The notes beneath the pieces were generated by a model that did not search any database, was not told where the DNA came from, and saw only the letters and a list, made by a program, of their open reading frames with translations. Made by a program: the position numbers and the translations under genes. A DNA stretch of 45,594 nucleotides from Candidatus Dormiibacterota bacterium (GTDB taxonomy: Bacteria > Chloroflexota > Dormibacteria > Aeolococcales > Bog-877): assembly GCA_013044295.1 (NCBI GenBank), contig JABEUU010000188.1:1-45594 (forward strand), written 5' to 3'. Positions 24,683 to 32,427 of the stretch are shown here, piece after piece (the stretch's first letter is position 1; every line of letters begins with the position of its first letter).

Positions 24683-25153
24683 TTGCGAGCGGTGGTGACC
24701 CGGGTGAGCCGGGCCCAGGTGATGGTGGAATCCGAGGTGGTTGGTGAGATAGGCGCCGGACTGCTGGTCCTGGCCGGGATCGCGCCACCTGACAACGAAC
24801 AGGTGGCGCGGCACCTGGCTGGGCGGCTCGCGTCGCTGCGGATCTTCGCCGACTCCCAGGGGCGCATGAACCGCTCCCTGCTGGACGTGGGGGGCGAAGT
24901 CCTGCTGGTGAGCCAGTTCACACTGTTCGCGGACACCAGCCGCGGGCACCGCCCATCCTTCCTGGCGGCCGCGCCGCCCGACCAGGGGCGGCGGCTCTGT
25001 GGGGAGCTGGCCGAGGCGATGCGTGCGCTCGGGGTGTCCCGGGTGGCGGAGGGCCGCTTCGGCGCCCACATGGAGGTGGCCTCGGTCAACGACGGGCCGG
25101 TCACCATCGTGGTCAGCTCCGGGGAGAGCTCCTGGGAGACCGGCTGCGGCTGA
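24683..25153 (+). CDS. dtd: D-aminoacyl-tRNA deacylase
   Basis: A 156-residue DTD, which hydrolyses D-amino acids (and glycine mischarged on tRNA-Ala) from tRNA. The start MRAVVTRVSRAQVMVE is typical, here from TTG 24683. The active-site motifs are SQFTLFAD (family SQxTLxxD) and NDGPVTIVV (family NxGPVT). GRMNRSLLDVGGEVLLVSQFT is the conserved core around it. It follows the unknown 198-residue gene by three bases and precedes the small membrane gene. A housekeeping gene inside a type IV-like cluster suggests the cluster is chromosomally fixed. Confidence 0.93.
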   Translation: MRAVVTRVSRAQVMVESEVVGEIGAGLLVLAGIAPPDNEQVARHLAGRLASLRIFADSQGRMNRSLLDVGGEVLLVSQFTLFADTSRGHRPSFLAAAPPDQGRRLCGELAEAMRALGVSRVAEGRFGAHMEVASVNDGPVTIVVSSGESSWETGCG

Positions 25154-25224
25154 GCCCAGGCTCCGCGCCATCCGCTTGACGGACATAAGCAGGGCTTGGA
25201 CGGTGGTGGTGGGGAGGCATCGGG

Positions 25225-25464
25225 ATGGCGGAGCTCGATTCTCTGCTCAACTCGTGGGTGCTGCTGGGGCAGGGACTGATCGGCAGTTTGGGCACGCTCG
25301 CCTTTGTCTGCGCCTTCGTCTGGAGGGTGGTTGCCCCCAGCCCCCGAAGCGCCATGGAGGCCCAGCGCTGGTTGGGTCGAATCGCGTTGGGCACCCTGGG
25401 AGTTGAACTGGCCGGGCTGCTCACCCACGTCCTCCTGGCAGCGGTGCCTCACAGCCTCGGCTGA
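25225..25464 (+). CDS. Small two-helix membrane protein, VirB2/TrbC-pilin-like
   Basis: 79 residues from ATG 25225 with GGGGAGG upstream. Two hydrophobic helices (about 15-35 and 50-74) are joined by a short basic loop, WRVVAPSPRSAMEAQR. Size, topology and its place two bases before a VirB6-like gene fit the pilin-like or small membrane subunits of type IV systems. There is no clear signal peptidase site, so a VirB3-like or accessory membrane subunit is equally possible. Functional assignment is inference from context. Confidence 0.55.
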   Translation: MAELDSLLNSWVLLGQGLIGSLGTLAFVCAFVWRVVAPSPRSAMEAQRWLGRIALGTLGVELAGLLTHVLLAAVPHSLG

Positions 25465-25466
25465 CG

Positions 25467-26381
25467 ATGGTCGCGGGGACCGGAGTTGCCCTGCCGAGCT
25501 TCTCCTTCGACCCCCTGACGATGCTGCTCCATCTCCTGAGTGGGGCCCTGAGCGACTTTGTCAGCCAGGCCCGCGGGTCGTTGGACTCGGCGCTGTCGGG
25601 CTATCTCTTCGGCACCTACGACGCCACCTCACCAGGGCGTCGCCTGGCCTTCACCGCCACCCCCGGGCTGGCGCCTCTGAACCACCTGCTGGTGCTCGCC
25701 GGGGGCGCCCTGGTGGTGGCGATCTTCATCTACAGCTCGCTTCGGACCGTGGGGGACGCCGGGGGCAGCCCGCAGCACCAGCTCCAGGTGGTGTTGCCCC
25801 GGGTGCTGCTGGCGCTCGCACTGGGCGCCCTCAGCCTGCCCCTCATCCAACAGTTGATCGATCTCAACAACGCCCTCTGCTCGGTGGTGGTGGGAGGAGC
25901 TGCGGTCAACCTGGGCGACCTTCCCTGGAGCTCCCCACTGAGCGGCCCGGCGGTCGCCAGCGCCGGCGACAACATTTTTCTGCTCCTCTTCTCCGCCGCC
26001 CTGGTACTGGCGCTGGTGATCCTGGCACTGGCCTACGTGGTCCGCTACACCCTGCTGGCCGTGCTCTGCGCCAGCGCCCCCCTGGCGGCCACGTGCTGGA
26101 TCCTGCCCGAGACGCGCGGCTTCGCCCGGCAGTGGTCCCGCTTGCTGGTGGTCGCTCTGTTCATGCAATTCGGCCAACTCCTGGTGCTGAGAGTCGCAAT
26201 CGCCCTGGCCTTTGCCCGGGGTCAGGGGGTGATGGGCATGCTGTACGCCTTCAGCTGCCTCTACCTGATGCTGAGGGTGCCGGGAGCCTTGAACGTCGCC
26301 ACTCACTTCGAGAGCAGTGCCGAGGCGGCCGGAAGGCGCTGGAGCCGGGCGGTGCGGCGCTTGGCGGCCAGCGAGGTCTGA
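25467..26381 (+). CDS. VirB6/TrbL-like polytopic membrane protein
   Basis: A 304-residue protein with an amphipathic N-terminus and about six membrane helices (first near residue 73; others near 110, 170, 195 and 225-275). The layout, a soluble start followed by clustered helices and PGALN and a charged tail, matches the TrbL/VirB6 channel components of conjugation systems, such as those encoded near prgI and virB4 in Gram-positives. It starts two bases after the stop of the small membrane gene, so the two are coupled. It ends six bases from a convergent gene. No sequence motif proves the family. Confidence 0.68.
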   Translation: MVAGTGVALPSFSFDPLTMLLHLLSGALSDFVSQARGSLDSALSGYLFGTYDATSPGRRLAFTATPGLAPLNHLLVLAGGALVVAIFIYSSLRTVGDAGGSPQHQLQVVLPRVLLALALGALSLPLIQQLIDLNNALCSVVVGGAAVNLGDLPWSSPLSGPAVASAGDNIFLLLFSAALVLALVILALAYVVRYTLLAVLCASAPLAATCWILPETRGFARQWSRLLVVALFMQFGQLLVLRVAIALAFARGQGVMGMLYAFSCLYLMLRVPGALNVATHFESSAEAAGRRWSRAVRRLAASEV

Positions 26382-26387
26382 TCCGGC

Positions 26388-26993
26388 TCAGAGCGTGACG
26401 TGGACCTCGCGCAGGCCGGTGCCAAGGGTCTCCTCGAGCTCCCCGAAGACGGTCGTGGAGCGCAGGCTGGGTCTGTGTTCGAGATCCCCGAAGGTGATCT
26501 CCATCCGGCCGGTCGGTAGCTCCGGGGACCAGGGCAGAAGCAGCAGCGGAAGCTCCGCCCCGCAGTCGGCGCAGGCACCCAGCATGGGATCGGCGAAGGG
26601 GAAGCGGAGGGCGAAGAACTCCTGGGCCGCCCCACAGACCGGGCAGGAGGCGGTGTAGCCCCGCAGGGGCACGGTGTTGAACCCCTCCGGGCCCGGGTCC
26701 GGATAACAGCGCCACACTCCCGCCTCGACCCGCACCTCTCCCCGTTGCCGAGCGCCCAGCATGGGCAGAGAGCTGGGGGAGGGACCGGATCCGAGCACCC
26801 GGGCGAACTCCGGCCCGGGCAGCAGCTCGCCATCGGCGGTGGCCACCGCCAGCCCGTGGGCGACAAGCACCTCGCGCGCCCTGCCCAAGTCCCCCAGAGT
26901 TGGCTGGAAGCTAGGCTCCGCGGCCAGCAGGTGCAGCCAGGTGCGATGGGGGTGCGGTCCGTGTCCGTGATCGGGTCTAATCAGCTGTGCCAA
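26388..26993 (-). CDS. Hypothetical zinc-ribbon protein
   Basis: 201 residues from TTG 26993. The C-terminal half has two CXXC pairs, CPVCG and CADCG (about residues 116-119 and 140-143), forming a probable zinc ribbon. The N-terminal ~60 residues look like a helical, winged-helix-like domain (DLGRAREVLVAHGLAVATADGELLPG). The start is uncertain, but a TACCAT box nine bases upstream supports it. Function unknown; a DNA- or protein-binding role is possible. It converges on the VirB6-like gene. Confidence 0.62.
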   Translation of the reverse strand: MAQLIRPDHGHGPHPHRTWLHLLAAEPSFQPTLGDLGRAREVLVAHGLAVATADGELLPGPEFARVLGSGPSPSSLPMLGARQRGEVRVEAGVWRCYPDPGPEGFNTVPLRGYTASCPVCGAAQEFFALRFPFADPMLGACADCGAELPLLLLPWSPELPTGRMEITFGDLEHRPSLRSTTVFGELEETLGTGLREVHVTL

Positions 26994-27002
26994 TTCGGAT
27001 AG

Positions 27003-27008
27003 ATGGTA
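27003..27008 (-). promoter_or_regulatory. -10-like TACCAT before the zinc-ribbon gene
   Basis: On the minus strand TACCAT is followed by nine bases and the TTG start at 26993, without a ribosome-binding site. It fits the leaderless pattern of the window but is a weak match. Confidence 0.3.
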
Positions 27009-27052
27009 GCCAGCCCGTCGAGGCTGCCCCGGCGGACTCCTCCTGGTGAGCT

Positions 27053-27430
27053 ATGAGCAAGGCAAGATTCAAGACCGGTCTGGCCGTGGTTGGGGGCTGC
27101 GCCGCGCTCTCGGTCGTGGCCCCGCCGCTGGCGGGGCTGCTCAATGCGGTCGGCTCACTGACGCTGCTGGCACTGGCGGCCTACGCCGCCTACCGGGGCT
27201 GGGCGTTCCTGGAGGCGGTGGTGGAGGCGTCTCGGCGCCCGGTCACCGTCCGCCGCAACCTGCAGGAGACGCCCGAGCGCAGTAGCCCCGCGCGGGCGCC
27301 CGGCCGCAGGCGAGCGCCGGTGGCGGAACGGGAGGCACCCGACCAGGCGACCCCTGAGCGGGAGTTCAGACGCCGGGTCGACACCGGGCCGCCTCAGGTC
27401 GCGCTGGCTGACCCTTTCAGGGGCCGCTGA
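27053..27430 (+). CDS. Small membrane protein with basic tail
   Basis: 125 residues from ATG 27053. One long or two short hydrophobic helices span about residues 8-50; the rest is Arg/Pro/Glu-rich and probably disordered and cytoplasmic. It overlaps the end of the convergent RDD gene by 14 nt. It is divergent from the zinc-ribbon gene. No family is recognised; position near the type IV-like genes does not prove a link. Confidence 0.5.
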   Translation: MSKARFKTGLAVVGGCAALSVVAPPLAGLLNAVGSLTLLALAAYAAYRGWAFLEAVVEASRRPVTVRRNLQETPERSSPARAPGRRRAPVAEREAPDQATPEREFRRRVDTGPPQVALADPFRGR

Positions 27431-28196
27431 AACGCTGGCGGAGCTGGAGGTAGACCCGCTCCAGGAAGTCGACCGGATCCTCGTTGGCGGCAGCCCACGG
27501 GAGCTCGGGCCCGGCCCGTGCTCGCAGGGCGGCGGCCAGGTCCGCGGCCAGCGCTCGGCGCCGCTCCGGCGTCAGTCCGGGTCGGGACAGGAAGTCCTGG
27601 ACCAGGTCCAGGTCAAACTTCCCGCAGCGCTCGAGTCCGGCGATGGGGGGGCCGGGTTCGGCCCTGGTCAGCATCACCGGCCGCAGCGCCGGTCCGCCCT
27701 CGCGTCCCAGCCTCCTCAAGCCGCGGTCGTGGACGACCACGGTCCCCGCCGCCAGATCACCCAACCGGCGCGGCTGCCGACCGGCGAACATGGTCACCAT
27801 CCCCACTGCGTACAGCAGCGGCAGGAAGTCCAGGATGCGAACCAGGTTGCGCACCAGGGAGTCCCCCAACCCGACCGGCACCCCCTGGAGGTCGACCACC
27901 CGCAAACCGAAGAGTGACTTGCCAATGGAGCGGCCCCCCGTGGCAACCTCGCAGACGACGTAGTAGAGCAGCGGCACCACCGAGGCGACCACCACCACCA
28001 CGATCAGGGTCGGGCCGGCCACCGCGGCGGTCACCGAAATCAGGGACAGGCTCAGGCCACCTGCCAGCAGGATGAGGACGATGATGAGCAGGATGCACGA
28101 GTCCACCCCGGCCGCCAGGCCCCTGGATCCGATCCCGGCCACCGGCTGGGAAATGGTCAGGCTCTCGGGGGTTCGGTACTCGAAACCGTCCGTCAT
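27417..28196 (-). CDS. RDD-family membrane protein
   Basis: A 259-residue protein whose first ~150 residues form an RDD domain with three to four helices: GIGSRGLAAGVD at the first helix (the R and D of the family), GRSIGKSLFGLRVVD before the third, and RRLGDLAAGTVVV at its end. A soluble C-terminal extension of about 100 residues, with DFLSRPGLTPERRRALA, follows, as in actinobacterial relatives. RDD proteins are thought to be transporters or envelope factors. It is divergent from the SpoIIM-like gene, the same pair found beside MoxR-DUF58 operons elsewhere. Confidence 0.88.
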   Translation of the reverse strand: MTDGFEYRTPESLTISQPVAGIGSRGLAAGVDSCILLIIVLILLAGGLSLSLISVTAAVAGPTLIVVVVVASVVPLLYYVVCEVATGGRSIGKSLFGLRVVDLQGVPVGLGDSLVRNLVRILDFLPLLYAVGMVTMFAGRQPRRLGDLAAGTVVVHDRGLRRLGREGGPALRPVMLTRAEPGPPIAGLERCGKFDLDLVQDFLSRPGLTPERRRALAADLAAALRARAGPELPWAAANEDPVDFLERVYLQLRQRFSGP

Positions 28197-28207
28197 GGTC
28201 GGGGCGA

Positions 28208-28213
28208 ATAGTA
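28208..28213 (-). promoter_or_regulatory. -10-like TACTAT for the RDD gene
   Basis: TACTAT on the minus strand lies 11 bases upstream of the ATG at 28196 and would give a leader of about 4-5 nt. No ribosome-binding site is seen. Confidence 0.4.
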
Positions 28214-28262
28214 GCTCCCGCCCACGGCCGCCAAGCTGGTCCGGGCAGGACAGCGCCGCCCA

Positions 28263-29270
28263 GTGAGGACGATCGAGGAGTTCGCCGGGGATCGCCAGCC
28301 GCGCTGGGACGAGTTGATCCAGCTGGCTTCGAGCCTGCGCGGGCGGCGCCTGCGACGGGCCTCGTCGAGCGATGTGGACCGGCTGGCGAGTCTGGTGCGG
28401 TTGATGAGCGGCGATCTGGCGACCGCTCGTCGTGACTATCCCGGCTCGCCGCTACCCGCCTACTTGGAACGGGTCTTGGCCACCACCCAGCCGCTGCTTT
28501 ACCGGCAGACCAGTCCGGGGATCTCCCAGCTGCCCCGGTTCTTCGCGGTGGGGCTGCCCCGGCGATTCCGGGAGACCGGCCCCTACATCGGCTTCGCCGC
28601 CCTCTGCATGGTCGCGGGCACGGCGGCTGGCTGGTCGGCGGTGGCCCTGCGCCCTGACCTGGTGGGACTGCTGCCACCGGGCTACCAGGCCAGCCTGGCG
28701 GCCGGGCACCTGGGCAACCCGGCGGCGCTCAGTGGCCAGTTCAGCTCGCAGCTGTCCGCTCTGATCATTCAGAACAACATCAGGGTGGCGGCTCTGGCCT
28801 GCGTGCTCGGTCTGGCCCTGGGATTGCCCACCGTCGCCCTCCTTTTGGCCAACGGATTCCAGTTGGGGGTTCTTGCCAGCGCCAGCCATGCCGCCGGTCT
28901 GGACCTTCAGTTCTGGGCCCTGATCGTGCCCCACGGAGTGATCGAGCTCACCGTCATCTGCACCGCGGCCGGGGCGGGGTTGCGATTGGGGGACTCCCTC
29001 CTCCGCCCCGGACTGCAGACCCGGGGGGCCTCCCTGGTGGCGGCGGCGCGGCCGGCCGTGGAGCTGGCGCTGGGCGCCGCGTGCCTGCTGGTGGTGGCGG
29101 GGCTGATCGAGGGGTTCGTCACCCCGTCCGGGATCCCACCCTGGAGCAAGCTGCTGGTGGGCGTCGCCAGCGGGGTCGCACTCTACTCCTGGCTACTGGG
29201 CTCGGGCCGACACGGGCCGGCGGTCGGCACGAAGGGCGCAGTCAGCGCCGAGGTTACTCAGTTCGGCTGA
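28263..29270 (+). CDS. SpoIIM/DUF95-family membrane protein
   Basis: A 335-residue protein with a soluble N-terminal helical region (about 1-110) and five to six membrane helices. The family hallmarks are IIQNNIRVAALACVLGLALG (FxxNNxxV) and VPHGVIELTVI (PHGxxE). The family is named for the Bacillus engulfment protein SpoIIM, but in non-spore-formers such proteins occur next to RDD and MoxR-DUF58 genes with unknown envelope roles. GTG 28263 is the first start of the frame. No other sporulation gene is present in the window. Confidence 0.88.
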   Translation: MRTIEEFAGDRQPRWDELIQLASSLRGRRLRRASSSDVDRLASLVRLMSGDLATARRDYPGSPLPAYLERVLATTQPLLYRQTSPGISQLPRFFAVGLPRRFRETGPYIGFAALCMVAGTAAGWSAVALRPDLVGLLPPGYQASLAAGHLGNPAALSGQFSSQLSALIIQNNIRVAALACVLGLALGLPTVALLLANGFQLGVLASASHAAGLDLQFWALIVPHGVIELTVICTAAGAGLRLGDSLLRPGLQTRGASLVAAARPAVELALGAACLLVVAGLIEGFVTPSGIPPWSKLLVGVASGVALYSWLLGSGRHGPAVGTKGAVSAEVTQFG

Positions 29271-29276
29271 TAGGAT
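29271..29276 (+). promoter_or_regulatory. -10 box TAGGAT for ispH, leaderless arrangement
   Basis: TAGGAT begins directly after the SpoIIM stop codon and ends six bases before the ispH ATG at 29283. There is no ribosome-binding site. Confidence 0.5.
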
Positions 29277-29282
29277 CGAACC

Positions 29283-30218
29283 ATGGAGGTGGTCAAGATC
29301 CGGCCCCGGGGCTACTGCCACGGGGTGGTGGAGGCGATCCGGGCTCTGCGCCTGGCCTCCGAACAGCATCCGGACGAGCCGGTGGTGATGCTGGGGCACC
29401 TGGTGCACAACGAGCACGTCACCCGAGAGTTCGCCGAGCGGGGGGTGCAGCTGGTGGACGCCCCCTCCCGCCTGGAGGCCCTGGAACAGGTCGACCGTGG
29501 CACCGTGGTGCTAACCGCTCACGGAGTCTCCCCAGCGGTCAAGGCGCGGGCCCTGGCGAAGGGGCTGAACGTGGTGGACGCCACCTGCACCGATGTGATC
29601 CGCACCCACGAACTGGTGCGCCGCCTCAGCGAGGACGGCTACACCATCGTCTACATCGGCAAGGCCGGGCACCCCGAGCCGGAGGGGGTGCTGGGAGAGG
29701 CGCCTGAGGCGCTCCATCTGGTGGAGTCGGTCGCTGACGTGGACCGGCTCGAGATCGATTCCCAGAAGCTGGCGGTCACCAACCAGACCACCCTCTCGGT
29801 CTGGGACACGCAGGCGATCATCGCCCGCCTCCAGGAGCGGTTTCCCAACATCGAAGTCCACAACGAGATCTGCAACGCCACCCAGGAGCGCCAGCAGGCG
29901 GCGGTGGAGGCGGCGGCCAGTTGCGACCTGGTGATCGTGGTGGGAAGCTCGCGCAGCAGCAACAGCCAGCGGCTGGTGCAGGTGGTGGGAGACCTCGCCC
30001 ACCGGCCGGCCCACCTGGTCGACACGGCGGCCGACCTGCGGCCGGAATGGTTCCAGGACGTGGGCCGGGTGGGGGTGACCTCGGGAGCCTCGACTCCGAC
30101 TCAGATCACGCGCGAGGTGATCGCCGCCCTGGAGGCCATGGAGACGCCCGCCAGAGCCGCGGTCACAGCTGCCCGCGCCCCTTCAGCTCCAGATAGCGAT
30201 TCAGCAGGGCCGGGCTGA
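29283..30218 (+). CDS. ispH: 4-Hydroxy-3-methylbut-2-enyl diphosphate reductase
   Basis: A 311-residue [4Fe-4S] enzyme making IPP and DMAPP in the last step of the MEP isoprenoid pathway. The three cluster cysteines are Cys12 (GYCHGV), Cys102 (DATCTDV) and Cys197 (NEICNAT), close to the E. coli positions. TNQTTLSV and GSSRSSNSQRL carry substrate-binding Thr, Ser and Asn residues, and HLVHNEHV and TAHGVS the histidines. The last ~20 residues (Ala/Ser/Pro-rich) are beyond the family core. They overlap the 3' end of the convergent DUF58 gene by 56 nt. Confidence 0.96.
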   Translation: MEVVKIRPRGYCHGVVEAIRALRLASEQHPDEPVVMLGHLVHNEHVTREFAERGVQLVDAPSRLEALEQVDRGTVVLTAHGVSPAVKARALAKGLNVVDATCTDVIRTHELVRRLSEDGYTIVYIGKAGHPEPEGVLGEAPEALHLVESVADVDRLEIDSQKLAVTNQTTLSVWDTQAIIARLQERFPNIEVHNEICNATQERQQAAVEAAASCDLVIVVGSSRSSNSQRLVQVVGDLAHRPAHLVDTAADLRPEWFQDVGRVGVTSGASTPTQITREVIAALEAMETPARAAVTAARAPSAPDSDSAGPG

Positions 30219-31467
30219 CCCCCTCCGGTCCGCTGTCCACGGTGAGGACGCCCAGTCGCTGGAGCTGCTGCAGCGCCAGCTCGCGCTCCTCCAGAATCCC
30301 CAGCGCCGCGGCCCGGCGATACAGGGCGAGGTCGTCCATAGGAGGTCGGCGTCGAGCGGCCTCAAGGGCCGGGTCCCTCTGGGTCACCACCAAGGGCAGG
30401 TGGCGCGGCCGCAGCAGGGCGGTGGCACGGGCCAGCTCAGCGGCCACCTTGGGGTCAGCCAGGTCGGTGAAGATCACGATCAGGGCCCTCGGTCCCTGGC
30501 GCTTGCGGAGCTGAGCGATCACCAGCTCCCAGTCTGGATCCACCAACTCCGGCCGCAGCGCGGAGAGCCGCTCGAGCAGACGCGGGTAGTGGCTCCGGCC
30601 CCCGCGCAGGGGAACGGCGGCGACCGGGGCCCCGGCCACCGCCAGGGCACCCACCCGATCGCCTCTGAAGAGGGCGACCCAGGCCAGCAGCAGGGCCGCG
30701 CTGAGCGCCCCGTCGAGCTTGGTCAGCGGGCCGCTGCCGCCGGCCATGAGACGGCCACAGTCCAGGACCAACCAGATGGGGCGGGAGCGCTCCGGCTCGA
30801 ACTGGCTGAGCATGGGCCGGGCGAGCCGGGCGCTGGCCCGCCAGTTGATGCGCCGGAAGTCATCCCCGGGGACGTACTCGCGCACCCCCTGGAACTCGGT
30901 CCCCTCGCCGAAGCGACGCCAGCTGCGCACCCCCATCTCCTGGACCGCCCCCCGCCTCACCAGGGCCTCCCACCTCCCGATGGCGGCCAGAGCCGGGTAC
31001 ACCGCCACCTCCTCCGCGGCGGGGATTGAGGTCTGGCGCCGCCAGAGCCCCAGCGGGCCGGGGCAGCGGACGACGATCCGGCCAAACTTGTGGGGTCCTC
31101 GGACCCTGGGCCGGACCAGGTACTGGGTCGCGTACTCCACCCCCGGCTGCAGCTGGAAGGTGAGGAAGGAGCGGCTGCACGTGATCTCGGGGGGAGCTTC
31201 GTCGCGGGCCTCCACAGGGACGGGACGGCGCAGCCGGGCCCGGAAGCGGAGCTCGATCGGGTTCTCGGCGGCCAGCGCCAGGGCAGGAGCGTGGAGGCGG
31301 CGGGCCTCCCAGTCACCCCCCGAGGGAGCCAGCCACCAATCGGCACCGCAGAGCAAAAACAAGATGGCCAGCAGCCCGCCGCCGGTGGGCACCAGAGGGC
31401 CAAGGGCCGCCCCGGCCAGCACCACGGCGATGGCAAGGAGCCCCAGTACGAGAGCTCGGATGGTCAA
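30163..31467 (-). CDS. DUF58 protein (vWA-like, MoxR partner)
   Basis: A 434-residue protein: two N-terminal membrane helices (about 5-45), a beta-rich domain, then the DUF58 core with GVREYVPGDDFRRINWRASARL (residues about 190-210, in two halves around PGDD) and a vWA-like fold with LVLDCGRLM and VIFTDLAD. DUF58 proteins partner MoxR ATPases, probably as chaperones for envelope or metal proteins. TTG 31467 lies nine bases after the moxR stop, with GGACTGAGG just upstream. It is the last gene of the minus-strand operon and overlaps the tail of ispH. Confidence 0.88.
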   Translation of the reverse strand: MTIRALVLGLLAIAVVLAGAALGPLVPTGGGLLAILFLLCGADWWLAPSGGDWEARRLHAPALALAAENPIELRFRARLRRPVPVEARDEAPPEITCSRSFLTFQLQPGVEYATQYLVRPRVRGPHKFGRIVVRCPGPLGLWRRQTSIPAAEEVAVYPALAAIGRWEALVRRGAVQEMGVRSWRRFGEGTEFQGVREYVPGDDFRRINWRASARLARPMLSQFEPERSRPIWLVLDCGRLMAGGSGPLTKLDGALSAALLLAWVALFRGDRVGALAVAGAPVAAVPLRGGRSHYPRLLERLSALRPELVDPDWELVIAQLRKRQGPRALIVIFTDLADPKVAAELARATALLRPRHLPLVVTQRDPALEAARRRPPMDDLALYRRAAALGILEERELALQQLQRLGVLTVDSGPEGVSPALLNRYLELKGRGQL

Positions 31468-31476
31468 CCTCAGTCC

Positions 31477-32427
31477 CTACCTGGGCACCGGAACCCGGGC
31501 CAGGACCCGGCTTATCGCCTCCCGCTCGCCCACTCCCTGCATCTCCACCTCGGGTCGGCGCTGGACCCTGTGCCGTAGCACCGGCAGGCAGACCTCCTTG
31601 ACGTCGTCCGGCTCGACGAAGTCCCGGCCAGCGGCGGCGGCGCGAGCCTTGGCCAGATGGACCAGCGCCACCGTGGCTCTGGAGCTGGCCCCAACAGCCA
31701 GTTCGGGCGCGTCGCGGGTGGCCTGGACCACCTGGGTCAGGTACGAGAGCACCTCGTCTGAGAGCTTCACCGCCAGTACCTCGCGGCGCACCTCCGCCAG
31801 GGAATCCCGGGTCAGCACCGGCTCCGCGAGCTCGGCGGCCAGAGAGTGCGGGTCGAAGCCGCGGTCCACCATCCGGGCCAGCCGCTGCTCGCCCTCAGGC
31901 GGCAGATACGAGATCTCCAGCTTCATCAGGAAGCGGTCGAGCTCGGCCTCTGGCAGCGGGAAGGTGCCTTCCAGCTCGATCGGGTTCTGGGTGGCCAGGA
32001 CGGTGAAGCGGTCCCCCAGGGGATAGCTGCGCCCGTCCAGGGTGACCTGGCGCTCCTCCATCGCCTCCAGGAGAGCCGCCTGGGTCTTGGCCGGGCTGCG
32101 GTTGATCTCGTCCGCCAGCAGCAGGTCGGTGAAGACGGGCCCCGGCCGCACCTCGAAGGCGGCCTTGGCCTGGTTGTAGACGACCGTGCCGACTATGTCG
32201 GCGGGGAGCAGATCAGGAGTGAACTGGACCCGGGCGTAGCGGGCATCGGTCAGCCGGGCCAGGGTCTTCGCCAGCAGCGTCTTGGCGGTGCCCGGGAAGC
32301 CCTCCAGGAGGACGTGGCCGCCCACCACCATCGCCAGCAGGCACAGCTCCAGGTTGTCGGTGGGCCCGACCAGGACCCGGGATGCCCGCTCCAGCAACCG
32401 GTCCTTGGTCTCCGCCAGTTTGGTCAT
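31477..32427 (-). CDS. MoxR-family AAA+ ATPase
   Basis: A 316-residue AAA+ protein of the MoxR proper subfamily. Walker A is GFPGTAKT (about residues 43-50), Walker B is LLADEINR (about 102-109), sensor 1 is ATQNP, and the arginine finger region is PEAELDRF. MoxR ATPases act as chaperones with vWA partners, here the downstream DUF58 protein. The ATG overlaps the stop of the DUF4350 gene as ATGA. Confidence 0.93.
   Translation of the reverse strand: MTKLAETKDRLLERASRVLVGPTDNLELCLLAMVVGGHVLLEGFPGTAKTLLAKTLARLTDARYARVQFTPDLLPADIVGTVVYNQAKAAFEVRPGPVFTDLLLADEINRSPAKTQAALLEAMEERQVTLDGRSYPLGDRFTVLATQNPIELEGTFPLPEAELDRFLMKLEISYLPPEGEQRLARMVDRGFDPHSLAAELAEPVLTRDSLAEVRREVLAVKLSDEVLSYLTQVVQATRDAPELAVGASSRATVALVHLAKARAAAAGRDFVEPDDVKEVCLPVLRHRVQRRPEVEMQGVGEREAISRVLARVPVPR

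Noticed and set aside
21735-26381. A complete integrative conjugative element
   Set aside because: No relaxase, coupling protein, integrase, attachment repeats or composition shift is seen, and folB and dtd flank or interrupt the genes.
28263-29270. Evidence for sporulation from the SpoIIM homologue
   Set aside because: The family is widespread in non-spore-formers next to RDD and MoxR genes, and no other sporulation gene is present.
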